Source: Bacillota bacterium
Lineage (GTDB): Bacteria; Bacillota; Clostridia; Acetivibrionales; DSM-1351
Length of the DNA: 64,000 nt
Direction: 5' to 3'
NCBI GenBank assembly: GCA_023400235.1
Contig: JAEXFI010000035.1
Coordinates: 62,001-126,000 of the forward strand
A program made the translations under genes and the position numbers. Under the pieces are notes generated by a model. The model searched no databases. It was given only the letters and a program-made list of their open reading frames with translations, and was not told where the DNA came from. Within the stretch, counting starts at the first letter, position 1. Each line of letters starts with the position of its first letter. This document shows, one piece after another, positions 17,696 to 27,305 of the stretch.

Positions 17696-19591
17696 ATGAC
17701 TGATAATCAGATTAAAATAAAGCTGCCCCGCCTTATCAGCGACGGAATGGTATTGCAAAGAAATTCAAAAATAAAAGTATGGGGTTGGGCTCCGCCGGGG
17801 GAAGAACTAATTGTAAGGTTCATTGACCAGGCAGGTAGAACCTCTGCCAATACAAAAGGAGAATGGTGCGTATGGCTGGATACCGGGAAGGAGGCAGGCC
17901 CATGTGCATTGGTAATTGAGACCGCCGACGGTTCGGAGACCAAGGTGGTTAAAGATATTCTCATAGGAGATGTATGGCTTTGCTCGGGACAGTCAAATAT
18001 GCAAATGCAGATGGAATCATTAAGGGATACGTACCCGGAGGAATTTTCCGGTGAGGGGAACCCTTATATACGTCATTTCCTGGTGCCTGAAAAATATTCC
18101 TTTGAAGCACTGCTGACCGATTATGATTCGGGAAGCTGGGAAGAGGTAAATGCTGATAAGCTTAAGCAGTTTACTGCTACAGGGTATTTTTTTGCAAAGA
18201 GTCTCTATGAAAAGTACAAGGTTCCCGTGGGACTTATCAATGCCAGCCTGGGCGGTTCTCCTGTACAGGCATGGCTCAGCGAGGAAGCCCTCGGTTCCTT
18301 TGAAGAGTATTATGCGGTGCTTCAAGGCTACAAGGACAGAGCCTGTGTGGAAGCCATACAGAAAAGGGATATGGCTGCTGTGGAAGCATGGTATGAGAAT
18401 ATAAACCAAAAAGATGCAGGAAAGCCTGAGAATGGAAGACCGTGCTTTTCCGAGGACTATGATGCATCTGCGTGGCCGTGGATTACAGTTCCCTCCTATT
18501 GGGAGGACGAAGGCTTGGGACAGTTTAACGGAGTTGTCTGGTTCAGAAAGGAATTTGAGCTGGAGGCCGTTGTATCAGATTTTGGTGCAAAAATTATTAT
18601 GGGAAATATTGTGGATGAGGATACGGTTTATATTAACGGAATAGAAATCGGTACAACTCCCATGCAGTATATACCCAGAAAATACTCCATTCCCCAAGGG
18701 GTGCTGAAAAAGGGCAAGAACACTGTGGTGGTAAGGGTTGTAAACAATTCCGGAAAGGGAGGCTTTTATCCGGCAAAGCAATATAGTCTGTATACAGGGA
18801 AAAAGCAAATAGATTTGAGCGGAAGCTGGCAATACATGATAGGTAGCAAGAGCTGTCCAATGTCTGCTCCCACACTGTTCCAGTGGGCTCCCTCCGGTTT
18901 GTACAACGCCATGCTTGCTCCGGCTGTCTCCTATGCCATCAAAGGCTTTATATGGTATCAGGGTGAATCAAACACCAATAAACCCCAGGAATATGAAGGA
19001 TTGTTCAAGGCCTTGATTTCCGACTGGAGAAAGAAATGGGGCAGAGGGGCCTTGCCGTTTTTGTATGTGCAGCTTCCAAACTTCATGGGGGTGTGTGACA
19101 AGCCTGCTGACAGCAGTTGGGCACAGTTAAGAGAAGCCCAGCGCAGATGCCTTGAGGTGCCGGGCACTGGCATGGCTGTGGCTATAGACCTGGGAGAATG
19201 GAATGATATACACCCCGTAAATAAAAAGGATGTTGGCAAAAGGCTGTCACTTGCAGCTCAAAATACTGCCTATGGCGAGTCCGGGGTTGTGGCCTCCGGG
19301 CCTTTGTTTCAGAAGGCGTACAGGGAGGGAGCACGGTTGGTTGTTACCTTCACCAGTACCGGAGGAGGACTGGCAGTTCCCCAGGGGCAGGAACCGGGAC
19401 ATTTTGCAATAGCCGGTGCCGACAGGAATTTCCTTTGGGCTGACGCCTGTATCAAAAAGGATTGTGTCCTCGTATGGAACGACAGGATTTCGGAGCCGCT
19501 TTATGTGAGATATGCCTGGGCGGACAATCCTGAGGGTGCCAACCTGTATAATGCGGAAGGGCTGCCTGCTTCGCCCTTCACAAATGAATAG
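17696..19591 (+). CDS. SGNH carbohydrate acetylesterase (sialate O-acetylesterase family)
   Basis: A 631-residue esterase that should remove acetyl groups from acetylated sugars, here probably acetylated xylo-oligosaccharides. The nucleophile block is LCSGQSNMQMQM with Ser100; a second block is WYQGESN; the catalytic Asp/His pair is in DIHPVNK (Asp504, His506). A beta-sandwich insert with a jelly-roll look lies at about 255-390. No signal peptide is present, so it works inside the cell. The start has TGAGGT about 7 bases upstream. Downstream are GH43 and a CE1-type esterase, also lacking signals, which supports a role in breakdown of imported hemicellulose fragments. The substrate is inferred from context. 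Confidence 0.88.
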   Translation: MTDNQIKIKLPRLISDGMVLQRNSKIKVWGWAPPGEELIVRFIDQAGRTSANTKGEWCVWLDTGKEAGPCALVIETADGSETKVVKDILIGDVWLCSGQSNMQMQMESLRDTYPEEFSGEGNPYIRHFLVPEKYSFEALLTDYDSGSWEEVNADKLKQFTATGYFFAKSLYEKYKVPVGLINASLGGSPVQAWLSEEALGSFEEYYAVLQGYKDRACVEAIQKRDMAAVEAWYENINQKDAGKPENGRPCFSEDYDASAWPWITVPSYWEDEGLGQFNGVVWFRKEFELEAVVSDFGAKIIMGNIVDEDTVYINGIEIGTTPMQYIPRKYSIPQGVLKKGKNTVVVRVVNNSGKGGFYPAKQYSLYTGKKQIDLSGSWQYMIGSKSCPMSAPTLFQWAPSGLYNAMLAPAVSYAIKGFIWYQGESNTNKPQEYEGLFKALISDWRKKWGRGALPFLYVQLPNFMGVCDKPADSSWAQLREAQRRCLEVPGTGMAVAIDLGEWNDIHPVNKKDVGKRLSLAAQNTAYGESGVVASGPLFQKAYREGARLVVTFTSTGGGLAVPQGQEPGHFAIAGADRNFLWADACIKKDCVLVWNDRISEPLYVRYAWADNPEGANLYNAEGLPASPFTNE

Positions 19592-19672
19592 TTCTAAGCG
19601 GATATACATGAAATAAAAAATCGTCCGGGAAAGTGCCCGGCGCTTAACAATATTCTACGAGGAGTTGATTCT

Positions 19673-21172
19673 ATGCAGGTGAAAAATCCTCTAATATGGG
19701 CTGATTTCCCCGACCCGGATGTTATCAGGGTAAAGGATACCTACTACATGGTAAGCACCACAATGTTTGTCATGCCGGGAGGACCTGTTTTAAGGTCAAA
19801 GGATTTGTGTCACTGGGAGCTTGTTTCATATATTTTTGACACAATAGAGGACAACCACATCTACCGTATGGAAAATGGCTGTAATGCTTATGGAAAGGGC
19901 CAGTGGGCCACCAGCCTGCTATATCATAAGGGCATGTATTATGCCTGCTTTACCTGCCATGATATGAAAAAAACCTATATATATTATACCGATGATGTGG
20001 AAAAAAGCGGCTGGAACAGACATGTGCTTGACGGAAGCTATCATGACATGTCATTTTTGCTGGATGAGGGAAGAGCATATCTTATCTACGGAAACGGAGA
20101 TATTCGCATTGCCCGGTTGGAAGAGGATCTGTCGGGAATTAAGGCGGGAGAATTTGACCGGCTGCTGTTCAGTACCCCTTCGGAAAGCATCAAGCTGCGC
20201 TGTGAGGGCTGCAGAGCATACAAAATCAATGGCTGGTATTACCTGCTTTTTATAGAATGGCCGGAGGACGGCAATGGCCGGAGGAGGGTGGTAGGCTACC
20301 GCTCCAAAGAACTGCTGGGTCAATATGAAAGAAGGATATTACTGGATGATGATATGGGCTATCAGAATCAGGGGGTTGCCCAGGGGGCACTTATAGATAC
20401 TCCGGAGGGAGTATGGTATGCCCTGCTGTTTCAGGATCATGGGGCAGTTGGACGAATACCATGCCTGCTGCCCGTCACTTGGGAGGAGCATTGGCCTGTT
20501 ATGGGTATTGACCATAAGGTTCCTGAGACCTTTGATACAGCCCTTTTACCCTATGAAGCCGGACCTTTGGTAATCAGTGACAGTTTTATTCACAGTGAAG
20601 ACAAGCTGGACCTGAGGTGGCAATGGAATCACAATCCTGAAAAGGGCTGCTGGTCCTTCACTCAAAGGCCGGGCTACCTGAGACTGCACACCCGTACCCT
20701 GGCGGAGGACCTGTTGAAGGCACGAAATCTTCTGACCCAGAAAACCTTCGGCCCAAAATGCTCCTTTTCTGTTGAACTGGACTCAAGGGGGATGAAGGAG
20801 GGGGATTATGCTGGTCTTGCCGCATTTCAGAGCAATTACGGGGCTGTGGGGGTAAAGGTATGCGAAGCCGGAGCTCGAAGACTTGTGGTCTCAAAGCGGG
20901 ATAAAAGCGGCAGACAGAAGGAAGAAGAGAGTATGCTGCTGGAGAACTGCAAGGTCTTTCTTAAGATAGCCTTTGATTTTACCGAGGACAGGGATATTGC
21001 CAAATTCTTTTATTCCTGTGACGGCTCTTCATGGAGCTCCTGCGGTACTGAGCTGAAAATGGAATATACTCTGGATCTGTTTATTGGATACAGAATAGCC
21101 CTATTTAATTATTCAGAAAAAGATGCGGGGGGCTATGCAGATTTCAGAAACTTTCAGAAGCTTCAGCCATAA
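19673..21172 (+). CDS. Glycoside hydrolase family 43 (beta-xylosidase/arabinofuranosidase type), cytoplasmic
   Basis: A 499-residue GH43 enzyme. The five-bladed propeller starts at once with NPLIWADFPDPDVIRV, where the aspartate before PD is the general base; the acid glutamate is expected in LRCEGCRAY near residue 183. Residues about 310-499 form the C-terminal beta-sandwich often found in GH43 xylosidases (LRWQWNHNPEKGCWSF...). No signal peptide is present, so it should cleave imported xylo- or arabinoxylo-oligosaccharides in the cytoplasm. It follows the acetylesterase by 81 bases; that gap holds a small GC hairpin (CCGGG/CCCGG, 19625-19640). The exact specificity cannot be read from the sequence. 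Confidence 0.9.
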   Translation: MQVKNPLIWADFPDPDVIRVKDTYYMVSTTMFVMPGGPVLRSKDLCHWELVSYIFDTIEDNHIYRMENGCNAYGKGQWATSLLYHKGMYYACFTCHDMKKTYIYYTDDVEKSGWNRHVLDGSYHDMSFLLDEGRAYLIYGNGDIRIARLEEDLSGIKAGEFDRLLFSTPSESIKLRCEGCRAYKINGWYYLLFIEWPEDGNGRRRVVGYRSKELLGQYERRILLDDDMGYQNQGVAQGALIDTPEGVWYALLFQDHGAVGRIPCLLPVTWEEHWPVMGIDHKVPETFDTALLPYEAGPLVISDSFIHSEDKLDLRWQWNHNPEKGCWSFTQRPGYLRLHTRTLAEDLLKARNLLTQKTFGPKCSFSVELDSRGMKEGDYAGLAAFQSNYGAVGVKVCEAGARRLVVSKRDKSGRQKEEESMLLENCKVFLKIAFDFTEDRDIAKFFYSCDGSSWSSCGTELKMEYTLDLFIGYRIALFNYSEKDAGGYADFRNFQKLQP

Positions 21173-21257
21173 ATTGTGGCAATTGTGGCAACGGTAGATT
21201 ATCAGGAGATTTGTGATAAAATCAATATAAATAAATTATCAAATAAGGAGATTAAAA

Positions 21258-22049
21258 ATGGCTTTTTTACAGGTTAATTATTTTTCAAAGGCCTTAAACA
21301 GGCATGTGAGCTTTAATGCACTTATTCCAGTGGACGATTATAGTACTCAAGAGCAAAAAAAGGAAATAAGGCCTTTTAAATCCCTCTATCTTTTACATGG
21401 TTATACAGGCAGTTACATGGATTGGGTGTGCGGCTCAAGAATCCAGGAGTATGCCACGAGAAACAACCTGGCGGTTTTCATGCCTTCGGGTGATAATAAT
21501 TTTTATCTGGACGATACCGACATAGGGGCTCTGTATGGTGAGTTTGTGGGCAGGGAATTTGTTGAGATTACCCGCACAATGTTCAGGCTGTCGGAAAAAA
21601 GGGAGGATACCTATATAGGAGGCTACTCCATGGGCGGTTTCGGAGCTATCAGAAACGGACTTAAGTATTCTGAAAACTTCAGCAGGATTATTGCACTTTC
21701 TTCCGCACTTATTATTAGGAGCACCGCCGGAATGCCGGTTGACTTTAAAGGTCCGGTGGCTGATTATCCTTATTACAGAAGAGTTTTCGGGGACCTGGAT
21801 CAGCTTATTGGAAGTGACAAGGACCCGGAAGCCCTCATTGATCAACTTAAGGACAGAAAGGCAGAAATTCCTCAGATATATATGGCCTGCGGCACGGAGG
21901 ACTTTTTGCTGGAAGAGAACAGAGAATTTCATGATTTCCTGGTTTCCCGCAATATCAGTCATGCCTATGTAGAAGATGCAGGAGTACATGACTGGAATTT
22001 CTGGAACACCTACATAGAAAAGGCGATTTCCTGGATTTTTGAAGGATAG
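21258..22049 (+). CDS. CE1-type esterase (feruloyl/acetyl esterase-like), cytoplasmic
   Basis: A 263-residue alpha/beta hydrolase of the esterase D / CE1 group. LYLLHGYTGSYMDW marks the oxyanion region, GGYSMGGFG holds the nucleophile Ser124, and GVHDWNFW holds the catalytic histidine; the acid is likely in the MACGTEDFLLEEN segment. No signal peptide is present. AAGGAG lies just upstream of the ATG. A dockerin-bearing secreted relative is encoded at 32813, so the organism seems to have an outside and an inside version. Together with the acetylesterase and GH43 it should strip side groups from imported arabinoxylan fragments. Feruloyl specificity is inferred. Confidence 0.85.
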   Translation: MAFLQVNYFSKALNRHVSFNALIPVDDYSTQEQKKEIRPFKSLYLLHGYTGSYMDWVCGSRIQEYATRNNLAVFMPSGDNNFYLDDTDIGALYGEFVGREFVEITRTMFRLSEKREDTYIGGYSMGGFGAIRNGLKYSENFSRIIALSSALIIRSTAGMPVDFKGPVADYPYYRRVFGDLDQLIGSDKDPEALIDQLKDRKAEIPQIYMACGTEDFLLEENREFHDFLVSRNISHAYVEDAGVHDWNFWNTYIEKAISWIFEG

Positions 22050-22093
22050 TCAAAACCGCCGGCTGCAGAACGTAGGAACAGAATAACCTGTGA

Positions 22094-22132
22094 GGGGCTG
22101 CAGGTTCAGTTGTAAATCTGCAGTCTTTTTTC
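22094..22132 (+). terminator. Probable terminator after the esterase gene
   Basis: Two CTGCAG arms (22098-22103 and 22118-22123), extended by G-U and G-C pairs, are followed by a run of T at 22125-22131. An alternative hairpin (AACCTG/CAGGTT, 22085-22106) overlaps it. Confidence 0.5.
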
Positions 22133-22335
22133 CGTACCGGTAAAAAATATTTCAACTTAATGGATAAAAAAATAAACTTTTACAATATTTGTATTATAAC
22201 ATGTGCCAACTCAATAAATAATTATATTAAACTCCTAAGATATTCTGTTTAGTTGAGGATATTGCTTTGCTAAAATGTACTTATGTGCTGATTACTTCAG
22301 CAACTCATTTTTTTATACGGAGGGGAGTTTTGGTA

Positions 22336-23355
22336 ATGAAAAAGTTTATTGCCTTACTGATGTGTATTTTATTATTGGCAGCAGCAGGCTGCGGAGCAGC
22401 CGGCAATGATTCATCTGATGCAAAGGATTCGGTGGCATCAGGTTCACCTGCTGACAAATCAGGAGAAGCGCTGATAACCATCGGTTTTTCACAGGTGGGT
22501 GCGGAAAGTGACTGGCGTGTAGCCAATACAGGGTCAATGAAGTCCGCCTTGTCCGAAGAAAACGGCTTCAAACTGGTTTTTGCAGATGCTCAGCAGAAGC
22601 AGGAAAATCAGATTAAGGCTGTAAGAGATTTTATCGCGCAGGATGTGGACGTGATCGCCATTGCGCCTGTTACCGAAACAGGCTGGGAAACAGTGCTGGG
22701 GGAAGCAAAAGATGCAGGTATTCCGGTAATCATTGTGGATAGAATGATCAAGGTTTCGGATGATTCGCTCTTTAGCTGCTGGATTGGCTCTGACTTTCAT
22801 AAGGAGGGAGTCAATGCTGCACAATGGCTGATTGACTATGTAAAAAACAAAGGTCTTACCGGTACTCAGAATATCGTGGTTCTCCAGGGTACCATTGGTT
22901 CCTCTGCTGAAATCGGACGTACAAAAGGTTTCGATGAGACAATCGGAAAAGAGTCCGGCTTTAAGATACTTGCGGAGCAAACCGGTGAGTTTACACAGGC
23001 AAAAGGTCAGGAGGTCATGGAATCCCTGCTTAAGCAATATAAGGATATTAATATAGTTGTAGCTCAGAATGATAATATGGCTTTTGGTGCAATAGATGCC
23101 TTGAAGGCAGCGGGGAAAACTCCTGGCAAGGATGTTGTAATTGTATCCTTTGATGCTGTTAAGGCCGCCTTCCAAGCAATGATAAAGGGTGACATGAATG
23201 TATCTGTGGAGTGCAATCCGCTGCATGGACCCAAGGTTGCCGAGCTGGCTAAAAAGCTTATGAACGATGAGAAGGTTGAAAAGATTCAGTACGTGGAAGA
23301 AAAGATATACCCTGCGGAGGGTGCCGCAGCAGAAATTGCCAATCGTAAATATTAA
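22336..23355 (+). CDS. Sugar ABC transporter substrate-binding lipoprotein (YtfQ-like)
   Basis: A 339-residue lipoprotein of the ribose/galactofuranose-binding class. The true start is ATG 22336, preceded by GGAGGGGAG; a longer frame from TTG 22267 has no ribosome site. The lipobox is LAAAGC with Cys at about residue 21. Two Rossmann-like lobes of the periplasmic-binding fold follow (TIGFSQVGAESDW, VIAIAPVTETGWE, VVAQNDNMAFGAIDALK, VVIVSFDA). The order lipoprotein, two-domain ATPase, two permeases matches the E. coli ytfQRT-yjfF galactofuranose importer. Furanose sugars such as arabinofuranose are a plausible ligand given the GH62/GH43 context, but that is inference. Confidence 0.92.
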   Translation: MKKFIALLMCILLLAAAGCGAAGNDSSDAKDSVASGSPADKSGEALITIGFSQVGAESDWRVANTGSMKSALSEENGFKLVFADAQQKQENQIKAVRDFIAQDVDVIAIAPVTETGWETVLGEAKDAGIPVIIVDRMIKVSDDSLFSCWIGSDFHKEGVNAAQWLIDYVKNKGLTGTQNIVVLQGTIGSSAEIGRTKGFDETIGKESGFKILAEQTGEFTQAKGQEVMESLLKQYKDINIVVAQNDNMAFGAIDALKAAGKTPGKDVVIVSFDAVKAAFQAMIKGDMNVSVECNPLHGPKVAELAKKLMNDEKVEKIQYVEEKIYPAEGAAAEIANRKY

Positions 23356-23394
23356 AAGGTGTTAAATTAACATTTTAATAAGTGTTTTAAAAAC

Positions 23395-23451
23395 AGGTGT
23401 GAGGAATTGAAAATTATCTGATTCAGATGATTTTCATCCACACCTTTTTTT
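23395..23451 (+). terminator. Intercistronic hairpin with T-tract between binding-protein and ATPase genes
   Basis: AGGTGTG (23395-23401) pairs with CACACCT (23439-23445); inner arms GAAAAT/ATTTTC and ATCTG/CAGAT extend the stem, and a T-run ends near 23451. It sits inside the transporter operon, 40 bases after the binding-protein stop. A partial terminator here would give more binding protein than ATPase/permease. Confidence 0.75.
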
Positions 23452-23502
23452 GAAGCATTGGAGCAAAAATAAGTAAAATATGGGAGAGGACGGGTTGGGC
23501 CG

Positions 23503-25041
23503 GTGGTGGAAGAAAAAAGCAGGGAAATTCTTAAAATGAGAAATATTCATAAGGCTTTTCCGGGAGTAAAGGCAATTTCCGACGTGGATTTTACGTTGAG
23601 AGAAGGGGAAATTCATGCTCTGATGGGTGAAAATGGTGCGGGTAAGAGCACTCTTATCAAGCTTATGACCGGAGTTGAAAGTTTTGATGCAGGAGAGATG
23701 TGGATTGAGGGCAAAGAGCATCCCATTGTCAACAGGTCTCCTCAGGAAGCCAGGAAGAACGGCATTAGTACGGTGTATCAGGAGATTAACCTATGCCCGA
23801 ATCTTTCGGTGGCAGAAAATATATTTATGGGAAGGGAGCCTAAAAAGTTTTTATTCATTGACTGGAAGGCAATGAATAATAGAGCGGCAGAAATACTTGC
23901 CAATTTTGATATTGACATTGATGTAACACGGCCCCTGGACAACTACCCGCTGGCGGTTCAGCAGATTATTGCCATTGCGGGCGCTGTAGATATGGCATCA
24001 AAAGTATTGGTTCTGGATGAGCCAACCTCCAGTCTGGATGATTGGGAGGTGGAAAAGCTGTTTAGTGTAATGAGAAAGCTGAAGGAAAGGGGAACGGCCA
24101 TCATATTTATAACCCACTTTCTTGAACAGGTCTATGAAATATGTGACAGAATTACGGTTTTGAGAAATGGCGGACTGGTTGGGGAATACCAGGTAGATAA
24201 GCTGTCCAGGGTTCAGCTGGTTGCAAAAATGATGGGCAAGGAATTTGACGATCTGGCGGAAATAAAGAAAGCAACCCGTCAAACTGAAAAAAATGACCCT
24301 GAAGAAGCCATAGTCAAGGCGGAGGGCTTGGGATTGACAGGCTCCGTAAAACCCTTCCAGCTCCTGATAAAAAAGGGGGAGGTAGTGGGGCTTGCTGGTC
24401 TTTTGGGCTCAGGCCGCTCAGAAATGGCCAGGGTTATATATGGTGCTGATAAGCCTGACAGCGGAGAGCTTTGGGTACACGGCAAAAAATGCAGCATAAG
24501 GAAGCCAATAGATGCTATGGTGGCGGGAATGGCTTTTTGTCCTGAAAACAGGAAAGAGGAGGGAATAATACCGGATTTGTCGGTCAGGGAAAACATGATT
24601 CTGGCACTTCAGGCTAAAAGGGGAATGTTCAGGCTTTTGGGCAAAAAAGAGCAGGAGGAGCTGGCCGACAAATTCATCGGGCTTCTGAATATAAAGACTT
24701 CAGGGCAGGAAGTGCCTGTAAGCCAGCTCAGTGGCGGAAACCAGCAAAAGGTTATTCTGGGCAGGTGGCTCATAACCCAGCCGGCCTTTTTAATACTTGA
24801 CGAACCTACCAGAGGTATTGATGTGGGGACTAAAACCGAAATTCAGAAGCTTATCATAGACTTTGCACGAAAGGGCATGTCAGTAATGTTCATATCTTCT
24901 GAAATGGAGGAAATGCTTCGTACTGTAAATAGAATGATAATTCTTCGTGACGGTAAAAAAGTAGGGGAGCTTGAAGAAGAGGAAATGTCACAGGACAGTA
25001 TAATGAGGCTGATTGCAGGAGGTGAAGCCAATGCAGGTTAA
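23503..25041 (+). CDS. Sugar ABC transporter ATPase, two-domain (YtfR-like)
   Basis: A 512-residue ATPase with two ABC domains, as in ribose/xylose/galactofuranose importers. The first domain has Walker A GENGAGKST and Walker B VLVLDEPTSSLD but a poor signature (NYPLAVQQI). The second has an altered Walker A, GLLGSGRSE, and an intact signature LSGGNQQKV with LILDEPTRGID. This asymmetry is normal for the family. The start is GTG 23503 or 23506, after GGGAGAGGA. The 3' end overlaps the first permease gene by 11 bases. It energises uptake with the two permeases downstream. Confidence 0.93.
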   Translation: MVEEKSREILKMRNIHKAFPGVKAISDVDFTLREGEIHALMGENGAGKSTLIKLMTGVESFDAGEMWIEGKEHPIVNRSPQEARKNGISTVYQEINLCPNLSVAENIFMGREPKKFLFIDWKAMNNRAAEILANFDIDIDVTRPLDNYPLAVQQIIAIAGAVDMASKVLVLDEPTSSLDDWEVEKLFSVMRKLKERGTAIIFITHFLEQVYEICDRITVLRNGGLVGEYQVDKLSRVQLVAKMMGKEFDDLAEIKKATRQTEKNDPEEAIVKAEGLGLTGSVKPFQLLIKKGEVVGLAGLLGSGRSEMARVIYGADKPDSGELWVHGKKCSIRKPIDAMVAGMAFCPENRKEEGIIPDLSVRENMILALQAKRGMFRLLGKKEQEELADKFIGLLNIKTSGQEVPVSQLSGGNQQKVILGRWLITQPAFLILDEPTRGIDVGTKTEIQKLIIDFARKGMSVMFISSEMEEMLRTVNRMIILRDGKKVGELEEEEMSQDSIMRLIAGGEANAG

Positions 25042-26083
25042 AATTTTTGAAAGACTGGTGAAATACCGGCTGTTCCAGCCGCTGGTATGTCTTGCAGCAG
25101 TATTGCTGGTAAATCTCATAAAAACTCCAGGGTTCTTTAGCATATCCATAAACAGCAATGGAGTGCTATATGGCTATCTGGTGGATATAGTCAACCGTTC
25201 AGGGGAATTAATCATACTAGCTGTGGGTATGACTGTGTGTGTGGCGGCATCGGCAGGTACGGATATTTCAGTGGGAGCGGTTATGGCTGTGACAGGTGCT
25301 GTCACCTGCCAGTTGCTGGGCTCGGGAGATTCATACAGAATGCCCTATATTGCAGCGGTGGCACTGGGAATATTGGCGGCAGGGGTTTGCGGGGTCTGGA
25401 ATGGGTTGCTTGTTGCAAAGCTTAAAATTCAGCCCATGATAGCCACCCTCATATTGTTTACTGCTGGAAGGGGTATTGCACAGCTTATTACAGGGGGAAA
25501 CATAATATATGTAAAGCCTCAGAACTTCAAGTATCTGGGCTCAGTTATACCGGGGGTACCCATACCCACCCCTGTTTTTGCAGCGGTTGTGGTGGTATTT
25601 CTTTCTTCCGTGCTACTGAAGAAAACGGCCTTGGGCATGTACCTCCAGAGTGTTGGAGGCAATTGGAGAGCAAGCAGATTGCTGGGCCTGAATCCGGCTT
25701 TTATTAAGTTTACGGCATACGCATTCTGCGGCTTGTGTGCCGGTGTAGCCGGCTCCATTGCCACTTCCAGGATTTATTCCATAGATGCAAACAATGTGGG
25801 CTTAAATATGGAGATGGATGCAATCCTGGCAGTGGCTCTCGGGGGAAACAGTCTCTCTGGCGGAAAGTTTTCACTGGCGGGAAGTGTAATCGGTGCCATT
25901 ACAATTCAGGCCCTGTCAACATCCCTGTACTCCATGGGTGTGTCCGCCGACCAATTGCCTGTATACAAAGCTGTAGCCGTGCTTCTGATTGTTTCGCTGC
26001 AGTCGCCCCAGGTAAAAAAGTATTTGAAGCAAAGGGCAGAGAAGCGTAAATATAGTGATACTGGAAAGCAGGTGGCACAATGA
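25031..26083 (+). CDS. Sugar ABC transporter permease (YtfT-like)
   Basis: A 350-residue membrane protein of the BPD_transp_2 family. I set the start at ATG 25031 because AGGAGGTG lies 7 bases upstream; this overlaps the ATPase gene by 11 bases. About eight to ten hydrophobic segments are visible. The conserved blocks GTDISVGAVMAVTGAV and LGGNSLSGGKFSLAGS are characteristic of ribose/galactofuranose permeases. The final residues are basic and cytoplasmic. It pairs with the next gene to form a heterodimeric channel. Confidence 0.93.
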   Translation: MQVKIFERLVKYRLFQPLVCLAAVLLVNLIKTPGFFSISINSNGVLYGYLVDIVNRSGELIILAVGMTVCVAASAGTDISVGAVMAVTGAVTCQLLGSGDSYRMPYIAAVALGILAAGVCGVWNGLLVAKLKIQPMIATLILFTAGRGIAQLITGGNIIYVKPQNFKYLGSVIPGVPIPTPVFAAVVVVFLSSVLLKKTALGMYLQSVGGNWRASRLLGLNPAFIKFTAYAFCGLCAGVAGSIATSRIYSIDANNVGLNMEMDAILAVALGGNSLSGGKFSLAGSVIGAITIQALSTSLYSMGVSADQLPVYKAVAVLLIVSLQSPQVKKYLKQRAEKRKYSDTGKQVAQ

Positions 26084-27117
26084 AGGGAAATATAAGAAAC
26101 AAGCTTACAGGGAATTATTTTTTACTTGTTGTGACAGTTTTGCTGTTTTTTATACTGTACATTGCAGGGATGGCGATTTTTTCTGAAAATGGCTTTGGAA
26201 AGCCACAGGTGTTTTTGAACCTGTTCATCAGTAATACAGGACTTATTATTGCTGCTGTGGGAATGACTATTGTGCTGATTGCCGCAGGTATAGACATTTC
26301 TATCGGAGCAGTAGTTGCCATGACCTGCATGCTCCTTGCCTGGATGATGGAGAAAAAAGGAATGGATGCGTGGACAAGTATTGCAGTCATACTTATTGTT
26401 GGAACCGTCTTTGGGCTTGTGCAGGGGTATCTGATTGCCTATCTGAAGATACAGCCCTTTATTGTAACACTTGCGGGAATGTTTTTTGCCAGAGGGATGA
26501 CTGCTGTTATTAGCGACGAGATGATAACCATCACAAATAAGAGCTTTTTAGCCATCGCCAATGCAAAAATCTATCTTCCCTTCATATCCACTACTACAAA
26601 AAAAGGCAAGATAATCCACCCCTATATTTATCCAAGTGTACTGTTGGCAATCCTTGTGCTTGTAGTTGCATTTATTATTTTGAAATACACCAAATTCGGC
26701 CGTTCCATATATGCGGTAGGAGGAAATGAACAGGCAGCGGTTTTGATGGGGCTGAATGTGAGAAAAATCAAGCTGAAGGTATATGCCCTCAATGGCTTTC
26801 TTGCGGCATTGGCGGGCTTTGCCTTTGCGCTGGGCTCCTGCGGAGGTTTTGTTGAGCAGGCCAGAGGCTTTGAAATGGATGCCATTGCAGCAGTTGTTAT
26901 TGGCGGAACGCTGCTCACTGGCGGTGTTGGAAATGTGATTGGCAGCTTGTTTGGAGTTATGATAAAAGGCACAATTGAATCCTTGATCACCTTTCAGGGA
27001 AACCTGTCTTCCTGGTGGACAAAAATAGCCATTGCTTTGCTGCTATGCTTGTTCATTGTTTTCCAAAGTCTGTTTTCAGCTTTAAAAACAAAGGGTTCTG
27101 CCACTTTGAAGAGGTAG
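26080..27117 (+). CDS. Sugar ABC transporter permease (YjfF-like)
   Basis: A 345-residue permease, the second of the pair, overlapping the first by ATGA. Family blocks include GIDISIGAVVAMTCM, IQPFIVTLAGMFFARG and IGGTLLTGGVGNVIGS. About nine hydrophobic segments are present. It shares the first permease's fold but not close identity, which matches the YtfT/YjfF arrangement. No terminator is obvious after it; a promoter for the sensor kinase lies about 50 bases downstream. Confidence 0.93.
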   Translation: MKGNIRNKLTGNYFLLVVTVLLFFILYIAGMAIFSENGFGKPQVFLNLFISNTGLIIAAVGMTIVLIAAGIDISIGAVVAMTCMLLAWMMEKKGMDAWTSIAVILIVGTVFGLVQGYLIAYLKIQPFIVTLAGMFFARGMTAVISDEMITITNKSFLAIANAKIYLPFISTTTKKGKIIHPYIYPSVLLAILVLVVAFIILKYTKFGRSIYAVGGNEQAAVLMGLNVRKIKLKVYALNGFLAALAGFAFALGSCGGFVEQARGFEMDAIAAVVIGGTLLTGGVGNVIGSLFGVMIKGTIESLITFQGNLSSWWTKIAIALLLCLFIVFQSLFSALKTKGSATLKR

Positions 27118-27165
27118 TTTATGTCAAGTGGCAGGTAAAAAATGTATTTATTTTTACATAATAGC

Positions 27166-27193
27166 TTGAAATTTGCTATATATAGGTTAAAAT
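27166..27193 (+). promoter_or_regulatory. Candidate promoter for the two-component genes
   Basis: TTGAAA at 27166-27171 and TAAAAT at 27188-27193 are 16 bases apart. An overlapping alternative is TTTACA with TATATA 18 bases further on. Either would transcribe the sensor kinase and response regulator separately from the transporter. Confidence 0.5.
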
Positions 27194-27305
27194 AAATATG
27201 TGATACATAAATAGTAATTATTTACAACAATGTATGCCCCCTCATTTACTTTTCTTTTTAAGAAATACGGATTACTATGCGTGGTCTATGGAAAGGAAAA
27301 GAATA

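Noticed and set aside
22267..22335. Earlier TTG start for the sugar-binding lipoprotein
   Set aside because: The lipoprotein signal begins at ATG 22336 right after GGAGGGGAG.
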